Source: Engraulis encrasicolus (lineage: Eukaryota; Chordata; Actinopteri; Clupeiformes; Engraulidae). From it: a stretch of DNA of 64,000 bases. The DNA is taken from positions 47,170,762 through 47,234,761 of the forward strand of contig NC_085867.1 of assembly GCF_034702125.1 (NCBI RefSeq), read 5' to 3'. Positions 48,325 to 59,037 of the stretch are shown here, piece after piece. Numbering within the stretch: the first letter of the stretch is position 1; every line of letters starts with the position of its first letter. Under the pieces are notes generated by a model, which ran no database searches, was not told the DNA's origin, and saw nothing but the letters and a program-made list of their open reading frames with translations. The translations under genes and the position numbers were made by a program.

Positions 48325-48907
48325 GATGTGCATGTGTGCATGTGTGCATGTGCGCAGGTGTGTGACATCATGGTGTGTGACATCATGGTAAGTACTACTA
48401 CTACTCTCTTTTACAACAAGGGCATACCCTACCCCCCCCCACCTCTCTGATTCGCAGCCACAGGCGCACACATACACTCAAAAATCTAATCATGTTTTGA
48501 AGTCCAAGATTACATTCAGAATTATATTTTTCCTCTTCAACTGAATGAATGAACCACTTCATACCCCAACTGACTCCCATTCAATCCTGCCCCATAGTGC
48601 AAGGGATTGTATTGCAATGCAATGCAGTTTAATCTGATCTCAAAAGCGTGTCAGAAGGTATCAGTCCATTTCCGTTTATTTTTTCATTTTTTTTCCCAGA
48701 AGTCTGAGGTGGATCCTGTTATATTCCATTCCAATATTCCATGCTCTCAATGTCCTCTTGTCTCTCGAGATGATATGCATTAATCATCCCTAGCAATTCA
48801 ATGCAGGATTCCTCATCATTTCAAAAAGGAATATAAGATGAATTTTAAAAATTCTCAGTTTAAAACTTGTCAAAATTGGCTGTGAACACAAAAAAGTAAC
48901 TACTGTA

Positions 48908-49039
48908 TTAGAGTAGAGTAGAGTAGAGTAGAGTAGAATAGAATAGAATAGAATAGAATAGAATAGAATAGAATAGAATAGAATAGAATAGAATACAATG
49001 CAATACAACACAATACAATACAATACAATACAATACAAT
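48908..49039. repeat. Pentanucleotide array (AGAGT/AGAAT/CAATA)n
   Basis: The unit drifts from AGAGT to AGAAT to CAATA along the array while the 5-base period is kept. Confidence 0.9.
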
Positions 49040-50171
49040 AGGGTAGAATGCCTTTATTGTCATTAGGAGCCTCTTATTTTCTATGTGCTTACCTTGCAAT
49101 TTCCAAGGTGTTTCCCTATGAATCTGGCAAGGACTATAATGCACGTTGGAATCAAGAGAACATACCACAAAATCGGTGGTTGAAACTTGTAACTGTACAC
49201 AATGTAACGATATGTCAATATCAAGACTGAAACACAACAGGAAATAAGATGGGGGGAAAACACAAGCAGCTATGATGGTGAAACACTTCCCTCCCTCTCT
49301 ACCACTGGGCTTGCATCCAGCTAAGGCAACGTAACATGACGTCTGTCTGTCTGCGTGCCGGCCCTTTCAGAAAACGAGATGGCCTATTGACCAACCACCT
49401 CTTTCAATAATGGCGATTCATTGAGTGAGCACCACCTTTTTTTTCCCCCTGGACCCGTCGCAGCCCTCTTCTGGTCCGACCGTGGGCCAGACATGGCCTT
49501 GTTATCTATAGAGAATGGGTGATAAAAATACAACACAGCACAAGGTGTGTGTGGGCGGGGCAGGGCCGGGCTCTTTTGTCCAGTCATTCTGGAGCCACTG
49601 AGGCTGGATTAAGGTCGCTCTTGTCCAGCCTTGCCACCTAAAATAAAAAAAAACTCCTTGTGCTTGACCTTAGTGTCTTATTTAGTGTGCGAAACTGCTC
49701 CTACGTTGAACTGTACTTTTTGGGTCCACGCACCTACTTATTTTTCTAAACATCTAGAGCACAACAATACCTTTGCCTCCAGCCTGGCCGCCTAGCCTGC
49801 CAGCCTGCTGTTCCCCTCTCTCCCTCACCTCTCTACAGATATGCCTACAGCAGGACTCCGGACCCCCAAGATCCATAGACTATCCATCCCCACCTAAGGA
49901 GGAAAACCTTTTTATCGGGAGAAGATCCGATCCGTTGCTTGACCAAACATCTCAGAGGGCATGCAATGCTGTCTGCTGAATGAAGTGGGCACAGGAACTC
50001 AGGTGAGACTTTAGGAGAGTTTAGTGAGGATTGACAGAGCATTCACACACTGTAGGAGTAGCCGGAGAGACACTACCATCTGGGGCGGCCCTATGGGGGT
50101 TGTGTGACTAGCATTTGTGTGGGATAACGATATCGATACAGGTTTACAAGACACTTCACTGCCCACTGTTG

Positions 50172-50628
50172 ATGGATCACCCTGACTCTGCTCCATCGTT
50201 TCTCCATGGGGCTATGCATGGAGGCAGCTTCCCTCAAAGGCACCACTACCAGTCCTCCCCATCATGCCCCTTAGCCTCTCACAGCAGCCTGAACAGGGCC
50301 AACAGACCACCACAAGGAGATGCCCACTGGCCTAATGGCGGACCCACCACCACCACCAGTAGTGCCCCCTTCCTCCTCCTCCACCACCCCGGGCCTCGTC
50401 ACGCTCAGCTGCTGGCCGGACTCTGCGCCACCACGTCGTCAGGTTTGGATGCCAACGGTGGTGGTGGTGACACTACTGGTGCCTCGTGCCAACAGGTGGG
50501 GGGCCCTGGACTTGGACTGTCTGCTGCCCTGAAGGAGGGGCTCCTGCTTAGGACCCAGGGGATGGGTGGACGTGAAGAAGACCCTGGGTTGAGAATGGAA
50601 GAGGCACAGCAAATACGCACAGCAACAG
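50172..50628 (+). CDS. NK6-class homeobox gene, coding exon 1 (N-terminal region)
   Basis: Encodes residues 1-152 plus one base. The ATG at 50172 starts MDHPDSAPSFLHGAMHGGSF; an in-frame TAG at 50109-50111 closes the frame upstream and no other ATG intervenes, although an upstream spliced exon cannot be excluded. The segment is rich in Ser, Pro, Gly and His, with a Thr run (GGPTTTTSS), a HHPGPRHAQLLAGL stretch and a Gly run (ANGGGGDT). I do not see the conserved GINDILSR or IFWPG motifs of NKX6-1/2, so the N-terminus is divergent. The exon joins the homeodomain exon only in phase 1, which requires the donor ACAG|GCAAGT, a GC rather than GT donor (457 nt = 152 codons + 1). This exon is the least certain part of the gene. 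Confidence 0.68.
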
Positions 50629-50903
50629 GCAAGTGTATGCCTCTTCACTTGGCTACTACAACATAAGAAAATGAATAACATTATTAAAAATTGTACCCAC
50701 TGAAGTCTACAAATTAGTTGGCTTCATATGTCACTTTACATAAGTTTAATGGACCTAAGGTTGAGAATGGAAGATGCACAGCAAAGACACAGCAACAGGG
50801 AAGTGCATGCCTCATTCCTCAGCAACAACATTTATAACAATTTTACCCACTGAAGTCTACAAATTAGTAGGATTCATACATGTCATTTTACACAAGTTTA
50901 ATG
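50584..50903 (+). repeat. Tandem duplication spanning the 3' end and donor of homeobox exon 1
   Basis: Unit 1 (50584-50752) has GGTTGAGAATGGAAGAGGCA and CAGCAACAGGCAAGTGTATG; unit 2 (50755-50903) has GGTTGAGAATGGAAGATGCA and CAGCAACAGGGAAGTGCATG. Both continue TACCCACTGAAGTCTACAAA and end AAGTTTAATG. In unit 2 the donor position reads CAG|GGAAGT, neither GC nor GT. Confidence 0.8.
50625..50634 (+). promoter_or_regulatory. GC-type 5' splice site of the homeobox gene
   Basis: The sequence ACAGGCAAGT matches the extended GC-AG donor consensus AG|GCAAGT. It gives G|GA = Gly across the junction and an open homeodomain frame. The nearby GT (50633) would put exon 2 out of the homeodomain frame. Confidence 0.65.
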
Positions 50904-51151
50904 CAACTACTGTAATACATACACAAAGAGCCAGTCTCCCATCATGCCTAGTTCACTTCACTAATCGTTCTCCATTAATGCTAACTTAAAATTCAACACA
51001 AGGCTTAATTGATAAGATCTTCGTGGTCATTCATGGTTTTCATGAGGAGAAAACATACAAGCCAAGACTTTAATGCCATTTCACTAGAATTAACCATGCA
51101 CTTACCCTCATAAATGAAGGCATATTTACTGATTTATTGTTTTATTTTTAG
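50629..51151. other. Homeobox gene intron 1 (GC-AG)
   Basis: 523 bases; contains the second unit of the exon-edge duplication (to 50903), then AT-rich sequence ending in a TTTATTGTTTTATTTTTAG acceptor. Confidence 0.6.
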
Positions 51152-51309
51152 GAGCATCAAAACTCCACAAAAAGAAGCACAGCAGGCCTACCTTCAGCGG
51201 ATACCAGATCTTCGTCCTGGAAAAATCCTTTGAACAGAACAAATACCTGTCGTCAACGGAGAAAAAGCAGCTGGCCCGATCCTTGGGGATGGCCGAATCA
51301 CAGGTGAAG
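51152..51309 (+). CDS. NK6-class homeobox gene, coding exon 2 (homeodomain helices 1-2)
   Basis: Encodes residues 153-205 (158 nt = 2 + 52 codons). The acceptor TTTTTAG precedes GAGCATC. The peptide reads [53 protein letters not shown]. Homeodomain position 1 falls at residue 160; conserved Arg5, Phe8, Leu16 and Phe20 are present. [22 protein letters not shown] and SLGM.ESQVK are NK6-class signatures (NKX6-1, -2, -3), but about a quarter of positions differ from those very conserved proteins as I remember them (for example [10 protein letters not shown] where NKX6 has AGPERARLAY). The exon ends after SQVK at AAG|GTGAGA in phase 0, the split used in NK6 genes. Confidence 0.9.
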
Positions 51310-51649
51310 GTGAGATTGGCTTCTCTGTGTGTACATGTGGTGAAAAAAGATTATGGTTTCTGTAAAACTCTACCACCCTACTGTATTAAAAAAATCATTA
51401 AATGTTGAACATAGCATACATGAAAATACATGCTTGCTTGGTCAGCATTTTCTGTGTTAATTCCTATCAGTGCTCTTAGAATAACAGTTGTATCAATGAC
51501 CAAAGAAGGTGAGTGCAATGAATTATTGTCTATGCAATACTTTTTGAATGATGTGGTGAGCCACGTAGTCGTGATTTGCAGAGGTACCCAAAGTAAAAGT
51601 AGAAGAACATCTATGGTGCACTGTAAGTGTTGTCACTAGCACATGTGCA

Positions 51650-52185
51650 GGGGTGGAAAGTAACTAATTACATTTACTCAAGTATTGTACTTGAGTAGCT
51701 TTTATGAGTACTTTGTACTTTTTAAGTAGTTTTTAAAATTAATACTTTTACTTGTACTTAAGGACATTTTGACCCAAGTACTTTACTCTCGTTACACTGG
51801 AACCTGGCCTGAGTACTGAGTAAAAAAATAGACAAAATGACATTCAAAATAATGCCACAATCTGCCGGAAATGAAAGGTTATGCAGGATGGCACACAGCA
51901 TTTCCGCTATTTTACTATCTTGGATCAATGTATTGGATGATGGCTTGTGCCAAGCAAGATATAGAGGATATGAGGACGATATTCAAGTGAAAAAAAAAAA
52001 TATCGAGAGGAGAGCTAATTAAAAGTAACTAAGTACTTTTACTCAAATTACATTTTAAGTGAAGTACTTTTTACTTTTACTTGAGTAGATTTTTAGATAG
52101 GTACTTTTACTTTTACTTGAGTAGGATTTAGGCAAAGTAAAGATACTTTTACTTGTGTACAGATTTTCTGTACTCTTTCCACCTC
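51650..52185. mobile_element. Inverted-repeat element with GTAACT/AGTTAC and TACTTTTACTT blocks
   Basis: GGGGTGGAAAGTAACTAATT and ACATTTACTCAAGTA at the left versus GTACAGATTTTCTGTACTCT then TTCCACCTCTG at the right, with AAGTACTTTTTACTTTTACT repeats in the right part. The GTGGAAAG...CTTTCCAC ends are inverted. Non-autonomous DNA element, family not assigned. Confidence 0.55.
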
Positions 52186-52458
52186 TGCACATGGTGTTAC
52201 ACAGCAGTTACAGCAGTCATTCCATTGTGCATAATGAGGTGGCTACATGTTGTTACTGAAGAAAAAAACGAGAAAAGAAAGTGTCATTTTGATCCAACCA
52301 GCGCAGAGTCTATAGTGACTGTAGACCAGTTACTGAGTGAAGTTACGTACTTGCATCGGAAGGAAACTATGGCAGGTTTTGTTTGTTACTTCTGCTTTCA
52401 CCTCTGGGCATGGCATGAGTTGATTACCAGTGTGGCAAGCTATGTGCAAGCTCAGCCT

Positions 52459-54652
52459 GATCTCCAAAAATTCCGTGCTCCTGGACATGGATGTTAAGGA
52501 CACGAAATCCGTGTCCAGGAGCACGGATTCCGTGCTCCTAGACACAGAATTGTTTTCCGTGATGGGCACACGGAACTGCTTTCTATATTCCCACAGCACT
52601 GTGTTAACTTTGTCATTAGAAAATACATACCAAATGCTAATCCTAAACAAAATAATGCTATAGCAATTTAAGTTGTGCAGTGACCAAAACATTCCCTAAC
52701 CTGTCATTAAAGACATATTTTTGAGAAATACCTTTTCCAGTTGGTTGATAGGCTATCAAATTCCTATAATGAATGCAAGAATACTAGCTGTGTCCGGACC
52801 AAAACAATCCCTAACCCTAACTTGTCAGTAAGAAATGTTTTTTTGAGAAAAAATATTTGAAATTAGAAAAATCCTGAGAAAACACAAGACTGTGGAAACA
52901 TACAGTGAGTCCAATATGTATTTGATCCCTTGCTGATTTTGTTGGTTTGCCTACTAACAAAGACATGATCAGTCAATAAATGTTATGATATGAAGAGACA
53001 GAATATCAAAAAGAAAATCCAGAAATTAACTTAAGAGAATATATATTAATTTATTTCCATATCATCGAGCAAAATAAGTATTTGATCCCCTGCCAACTGA
53101 TTACAGTTCCGGGCCCACAGACCAGATGGGCACTTCCGATCAACTTGTCATCTGAATTAAAGACACCTGTACATACTAACATGCATAAAAGACACATTGA
53201 ATCAGCAGAATCAGTCCATAGTATGAGTGAATCTATCACACTCCAACCTCACCAGCATGGGAAAGACCAAAGAGTGGTCAAATTATATCAGGGACAAGAT
53301 TTTAGACTTGAACAAAGATTAAATGGGCTGCAAAGCCACAAGAAAGAGACTGGGTATTAATGACTCAGTTGTTGATGCATTTCTTCCAAAATGTGAGGAA
53401 TACAAAATGACTATCCATCAGCCTGTCTGGGGCTCTATACACGATTTGACCTTTTGTAGGGATTTGATAATCATGAGAACAGAAAGAAAGCACCCTAGAC
53501 CTGTACGGGATGAACTAGGCAATGATATCAAAGCTACTGGGACCAAAATCACTGAGAAAACTACTGGTAGCACTTAATGCCACAGAGGTTTAAAATCCTG
53601 TAGTGCACACATGGTACCTCTACTTCAGAAGGAACCTGTGCAGTCCCACCTGAGGTTCGCCAACGGACATCAGACTGGTTTAGGATATGATAAGGAGGTG
53701 CTGTAGTCAGATGAAACCAAAATCAAGCTGTTTGGCATTAACACAATTCAATGTGTTTTGAGAAAGAGTACTGCTGTCTACAGTATGATCACAAGAACAC
53801 CCTCCTCACCATCATGCATGAAAGTGGTATCATTATGGTTTGAGGGTGTTTGTCTGGCCAAGGCACAGGGCAACTTCACATCGTCAATGAATGGATGGAG
53901 GGAGAGGTGTAATGTGCAATCCTGAGTGCAAACGTCCTTCCCTCCACCACTACACTGAAGGGTGGGCCATTTTTGGATCTCCCAACATGACAATAATACA
54001 CAACATACAGTCAAAGCAACGAAGGAGTGGCTCAATAAGAAGCATATTAAAGTCGTGGAGTGGCCTACAGTCTGCAAATATTAACCCTATAGTAATTCTA
54101 TGGAAAGAACTGAACCTCCCATTTGCCAAGATACAGACCACAAACTGTTAATGTTTTAGAGATAATATGCAAAGAAAAATGGGCAAAAATATTTTCTACT
54201 TTATGCACAAACATTGTCATCAACTAAAAGAAGCATCGGACCTCAGTGCTAGACAACTAGGGCTTTGCCACAAAGCACTTTATCTTCTTTAGCTAGAGGG
54301 GTCAAATACTTATTTGCCTAAATTAAATAGAAATAAATCAAAATATATTATTTTAAGTTATTTTCCGGAATTTATTTTTGATATTCTGTCTCTCCATGTT
54401 TGAATATATATTATCATAAATTTATAGACTGATCATGTCTTTATTAGTGGGCAAACCGGCAAAATCAGCAAGGGATCAAATACATATTGGACTCACTGTA
54501 GAACTGTGGGAGTATGGAGAGCAGTTCTGTGTGTCCATCACGGAAAATAATTCTGTGTCCAGGAGCACGGAATTTTGGCCAAATTCGTGCTACTGGACAC
54601 GGATTTCATGTCCTTAACATCCGTGTCCAGGAGCACAGAATTTTTGGAGATC
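52459..54652. mobile_element. Long inverted-repeat element interrupted by a Tc1 transposon
   Basis: Left arm from GATCTCCAAAAATTCCGTGC and right arm to GCACAGAATTTTTGGAGATC are reverse complements over more than 100 bases, each containing GTGTCCAGGAGCACGGA units in both orientations. The arms are about 2.2 kb apart because of the Tc1 insertion. Confidence 0.7.
52903..54498 (+). mobile_element. Tc1-type transposon, inactive, about 1.6 kb
   Basis: Perfectly ended by CAGTGAGTCCAATATGTATT and AATACATATTGGACTCACTG, with TA on both sides (52901-52902, 54499-54500), the Tc1/mariner target. The plus strand holds a broken transposase frame starting MGKTKEWSNYIRDKILDLNK at 53257, then a stop, then KATRKRLGINDS (the HTH region) and later fragments to about 54150. 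Length matches a full Tc1 element, but stops and frameshifts make it dead. Confidence 0.85.
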
Positions 54653-54950
54653 ATGTTGGCAAGCTAGGCTTCTCAATAGGCCTAACTGGTGACCCAAGAT
54701 GTCAGAACCCACAGTGATTGCTCAGAACAAATCGTAATGTAATGACAAAATAATGATAATAAATAATAATAACTTTTATATTGTCGATTTTGTTATTAAA
54801 AGCGTCTGGCAAATGCAATGCAATGTAAGGTAATGTAGACATGGAGACGTCATCAGCTGTTGCGAGTAACTAGACAGCTTTTAACACACTTGACAGCTTG
54901 CAACACCAAAAAAGAAAACACAGTGGTGTAGCCGCCAATCCTCTCAGTGT

Positions 54951-55051
54951 AGCGCCGCTTTGAAGGTTTTATGCAGGTCATACAACGCTTCCACCCAACA
55001 GCACATGCCTGATGAAGACCCTGTTGGGTCGAACCTTCAAAGCGGCGCTAT
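54951..55051. mobile_element. Foldback element with TAGCGCCGCTTTGAAGGTT arms
   Basis: Left TAGCGCCGCTTTGAAGGTT, right AACCTTCAAAGCGGCGCTA; the core has GCCTGATGAAGACCCTGTTG and GGGTCGAACC, the same motif type as 13798-13925. It lies about 150 bases from the exon 3 acceptor. Confidence 0.75.
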
Positions 55052-55199
55052 AGTGTGCAGACTTCTACTCTTTTCCAATATCAGATACGCCTTTGTCCTG
55101 TACCTGGCCTCAGTGAGGTGGGATGTGCATACTCTTAATCTTAGTTATGAAGTACCCGCCAATCCTGACATGGGATCTCTACTGTACGTATATGTGCAG

Positions 55200-55490
55200 G
55201 TGTGGTTTCAGAACCGCAGGACCAAATGGAGGAGGACATCAGCAGCACCAGGATCAGACCCGGAGGGCAGAACGGCCAGAGCACGGGTCACACCTGCTGC
55301 TGCCCAGGTCAGGCCTCTGCCGGACGGGGAAGACGACAACAAACCGCTTGACCCCAACAGGGACGACGACCGGGTTCAAAGGTTACTCAGGCGTCACGGT
55401 CAGAGCCACCACAGCCCCCCAGGTGAGATGTCAGTGCTGCAAATGGAAAAGGCGTTTACTACACACTTCTCACACTGCAAAGATGTATGA
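55200..55490 (+). CDS. NK6-class homeobox gene, coding exon 3 (recognition helix and C-terminus)
   Basis: Encodes residues 206-301 and a TGA stop. The acceptor TATGTGCAG precedes GTGTGGTTTCAG, giving VWFQNRRTKWRRTS, the third homeodomain helix with Trp48, Phe49, Gln50 and Asn51. Downstream, EDDNKPLDPNRDDDRVQRLL (about residues 249-268) then RRH corresponds to the acidic YNKPLDPNSDDEKI..LLKKH block that is diagnostic for NKX6. This ties the gene to NK6 independently of the homeodomain. After it, a CAG|GTGAGA at 55422-55430 looks like another donor, so the final ~20 residues could be replaced by an unseen exon. Known role of NK6 proteins: nuclear, often repressive, transcription factors in ventral neural tube, endocrine pancreas and gut. 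The paralogue (possibly nkx6.3-like) cannot be settled. Confidence 0.88.
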   Translation: MWFQNRRTKWRRTSAAPGSDPEGRTARARVTPAAAQVRPLPDGEDDNKPLDPNRDDDRVQRLLRRHGQSHHSPPGEMSVLQMEKAFTTHFSHCKDV

Positions 55491-55729
55491 TGCAGGGTTT
55501 GGTTGGACGTGGAAGTGAATGCCTTCGTGTGGGACAGTGGAACTTAGGAATAGGCCTGCCCTGCACCATACTGTAATGGACAATGACTCTGGACAATCGA
55601 TTCAACTTGAAAATACTGTACGTCTAATCTGATTGGGTGGACCTGAAAGACAAGTGCCTACAACAGCCAATCCATGGCTATAACTGAGGTAAATGGTGAG
55701 GCCTGGTATAAACGCTGTAAAGATACAGG

Positions 55730-56033
55730 GTGCATTCCAATATGCAACCTTGCATCCTCCACTTGGGCTTGTGGCCTCACGTTTTGCTGTTGCCCTGCCT
55801 CTGTGGAGAAAACAGTTTAGTGTTCCCGCTGTCAGCCTTACCAAAACAATTTTTGGGAGACTATTCTTCATTTACCATCCTGTTTGAAAATGAGCAAATG
55901 ACTTTACAATTGAGCTTTTGCGAGATATTGAAATACAACGCGGTTGTAAGTGATGCCATCACGACATATTACTTCCTGGTACGAGGCCACAAGCACAAGT
56001 GGAGGATGCAAGGTCGCATATTGGAACGCACTC
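55730..56033. mobile_element. Palindromic 0.3-kb element, copy 3
   Basis: Left GTGCATTCCAATATGCAACC and right CGCATATTGGAACGCACTC, with CCTCCACTTGGGCTTGTGGC and GCCACAAGCACAAGTGGAGG inside. It may lie within the 3' UTR of the homeobox gene. Confidence 0.75.
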
Positions 56034-56924
56034 ATCCACAGTGAAACTGAAACCAAAGCATCTGAGTCCCAGTGTGGAGGCTGACATGAGGGGCTTGGTA
56101 GTGAACACGAAGCTGCATCTGCGTGTCTTTGTCAGAGGGCACTAGAGCGTAATTGAGGGTGTGCACCACAGCGGTAGAAAATAACACTAGAGGTGATCCC
56201 GCCCCCCCTTTTACGGCAATCTGTAGCGGCCATTATCTGTAGGTAGATCAGAGAAATGGAAATTAACGGAGAACAAGGCTCACCTCTGTCAAAAATGGCT
56301 TAATCATGTGAAAATGTCCATCAACACACTATACAAGGACAATAGTTGAAGTGTGTTGCTAACTATGTTCATAAAAGATATTTGATTTTTAAATGTATTT
56401 TATCGACTCATATGATTTAAGTAGATATTTAGCCTGACATTTCAAATCTGGTCTTTGATTAATGTGTTACTTCATATTCAAACAGTTTTAGTCATTTTTT
56501 GACAGGGGTGGGCGTGTTCTCCATTGACTTGCATTGCCTGAAGGAACCTACACTACCTACGGAAGTTGGGAAGCTCCATCTGCCATTTCCCAGTGCTGTC
56601 CCAAATTGCTGTGTTATTTTCTACCTCTATGGTGTGCACTTTCAGACGAGGATCCAGCCAAAGGGCTTGAGCGTCTTTTGACTTTGTGGATGGATTACAA
56701 TACAGACAATTTGTCTTCTTGCTTTCTATTCATATGTCCACATATACATTTTGGAGCAGCACATATTGGGAAATAAAAGGAATAAAAGGATTTTAAAATA
56801 AAAGAATTCTGCAAGGCTACTATTTGCACTAAGGATGGTCTGGTGACCAAACACATTCTGCACGTGTGGGTAGACTATAAAAAATACCAGCTGTCTCAGA
56901 ATTCAAAGTTATTATTTTTAGACT

Positions 56925-57072
56925 TTATTAGTGAGGATAGTCAAGAGAGAGACAGGAAAGAGAGAAAAGGGAGAGAAAGAGACGGGGAGGCATCGGCATA
57001 GGACCTGGGCCGGAATCGAACCCAGGTCAGCCGCATAGCAGACGAGTGCTCTAGTCAGTGCCGCAGTAGGGC
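56925..57072 (-). mobile_element. tRNA-derived SINE (second family)
   Basis: On the minus strand: GGCCCTACTGCGGCACTGAC, TAGAGCACTCGTCTGCTATG (box A region) and GACCTGGGTTCGATTCCGGC (box B), then a TCTTTCTCTCCC / CTCTCTTTCCTGTCTCTCTC tail. CAGAATTCAAAG versus CAGAATCAAAAT flanks are an imperfect target duplication. Confidence 0.75.
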
Positions 57073-57086
57073 CAGAATCAAAATTT

Positions 57087-57198
57087 ACTTTAAATCCTTA
57101 TTGTAAGTTGTGTGAAGCTTTGAATTGAAGCTTTGTGTTGTTCACAAATGTTCAATTCAAAGCTTCACACAACTTATAATAAAGATTTAATTTAAAGT
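57087..57198. repeat. Hairpin repeat adjoining the SINE
   Basis: ACTTTAAATCCTTATTGTAA and GTTGTGTGAAGCTTTGAATT pair with AATTCAAAGCTTCACACAAC and TTATAATAAAGATTTAATTT across a 20-base loop. Confidence 0.7.
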
Positions 57199-57450
57199 GG
57201 AAATCTGACGCAGGCGAACTTCTTCAAGTTCATTTCAAGTTAAACCATGCACATTTTTTACAGATTTACAGCAAAATGAATTAACTATATAAGTTGTCAT
57301 GGCTTATGATTGATATAATTTCTTACAGTGTAGTACTTTTATAACTTTTCTAAAAATCAATGTAAAGCAATAAAAAAAATAATTGCATCGGTTACTACTA
57401 GTGTGCGAGTTCCTTTCTTTGCTGCATTGTACATTCAAAAGATTCCACTG

Positions 57451-57761
57451 TTAAAGGGGTATGCCACTATTTTGGGGCTTAATACAGTTAAAATTGTTGG
57501 CCAGGGTTTATAAAGGTGGTAAATTGTTTATTTTTCATGTTAAGCATTGTCTTGCTTTAAGTGAAAGTCAATGGATCACTGTAGCATGTAGCATATACAC
57601 GGATGCATTGACTTTCACTAGCTTAGCGACATGCTCCCTCTTTTAACTGGTGTTAAAGCAAGTTAACGGCTTACATGAAAGATAACACTTTACCACCTTT
57701 ATAAACCCTGGCCAACGATTTTAACTGTATTAAGCCCCAAAATAGAGGCATACCCCTTTAA
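57451..57761. mobile_element. TTAA-flanked MITE, family C (311 bp)
   Basis: TTAA at both ends, termini AGGGGTATGCCACTATTTTG and ATAGAGGCATACCCCT; arms extend about 80 bases (GGCCAGGGTTTATAAAGGTG versus CACCTTTATAAACCCTGGCC). TTAA target again suggests piggyBac mobilisation. Confidence 0.8.
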
Positions 57762-57950
57762 GAGCCAGGCCCAGGGGGAACTCTAACCTTTCCATGCTTG
57801 GCGTCAACCCTGCCTGTTTCATGCGGCCACAGCGCTATGATGGATGTATGCATGCTGGTGTTTCATGTCTGGATGTGTTTGCAACTCTCCAACAGGGGAA
57901 GGGAGTGATAAGCCAAGAGGGAAAGCAAATAGTCCTGTCAAATGCTCAAA

Positions 57951-57981
<31 letters not shown>

Positions 57982-59037
57982 GCTCGTTCACCCACACACC
58001 AATCCACCCCAAGGACCTTCCTTTCACACGTACGTACAGACACAGACAGACACAGAAACAGACACAGACGCAGGTCAGTGTGCACCTTCCTTTCTCTCTC
58101 TCTCTCACACACACACACAGCATTCACCAGCAATGATCCCCCATTCCTGTCCATTCTTGCAATGGTATCCAAGAAGAACACCCACTCCAGAGACTTTCTT
58201 TACAAGTTTGTACACATGGGCCCATTATACGCAATTATTGGGAACAAATTACAGCCTTTCACAGACGCGTATTGTTAAGAAGATGTGTTGGTTTGATGAC
58301 GGAAATTATGTGGGGGAAAAATAATTTGGATGACTCGTGTCACTGTTATCTCTTCATTGAAGATGCCAAAATGCTTTTATTTTTCTTCCGGGGTGATTTG
58401 CTTCAATGCATGAGGTTGAGATTCACCAAAAAAAATGAACGAAGCTGTTGGTTCTCATAGTAGGCAGGGTCACACATGTAGGGCAAGGATCAGCGACCTT
58501 AAAACACTGGAGGTGGGAGCCAGGTTGTTGGCACTGATATAATTCATGTTGCTACAGCTAATCATTTGAGATAAAATACAAGGCCCCACCCTGGTGAGGG
58601 TGCTTAGGAGTCTTTCTTTAGCGCATAAATGAGCTGCAACACAGCGTGTGTGTACACAGCCATGCCAGGAAAAGCCTTGTCTAATCTACCGAGCCTGTCT
58701 CTAAAGGGAGTGGGTGCAGCCTGAGAGAAATGATACGATCATTCTTTCACTTTTGCGCACATTCACACACACGCGCGCGCACGCACGCGCATGCACACGC
58801 ACAGAAGTCCAGTAGTTCTCAACCATTTTTGAATAAATGCCCCCTGGACCTTATTCTACAGTAAGCCTCCCAATGCTCCCTTGTCTTTGGTATTAAAACA
58901 AACAAAATAAACGAATGCCCCCCAATCAATCAATCCATCAAAATTACTTACGGTACATATTCACATTATCATACATACCTGTCATTCAATGCACTAAAGA
59001 TCAGAGAAAGAGAAAAGCGAAGAAAAAACTACATTGT

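Larger units (their letters stand above)
51310..55199. other. Homeobox gene intron 2
   Basis: 3.9 kb interrupting the homeodomain. It contains a GTACTTTTACTT-rich repeat with inverted halves (51650-52185), a long inverted-repeat element invaded by a Tc1 transposon (52459-54652), and a foldback (54951-55051). Otherwise nothing recognised. Confidence 0.6.

Noticed and set aside
49773..49979. Short plus-strand frame upstream of the homeobox exon
   Set aside because: Low-complexity Pro/Ser/Leu, no NK6 similarity, not joined in phase by a clear donor; may be untranslated leader.
50115..50171. Upstream start for the homeobox protein
   Set aside because: The frame is open to a TAG at 50109, but no ATG occurs before 50172.
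53257..54150. Functional transposase gene in the Tc1 element
   Set aside because: An in-frame stop follows the first ~21 codons and later conserved blocks lie in other frames.
56925..57072. Second tRNA-like sequence
   Set aside because: As above: a SINE head with pyrimidine-rich tail, no cloverleaf closure.
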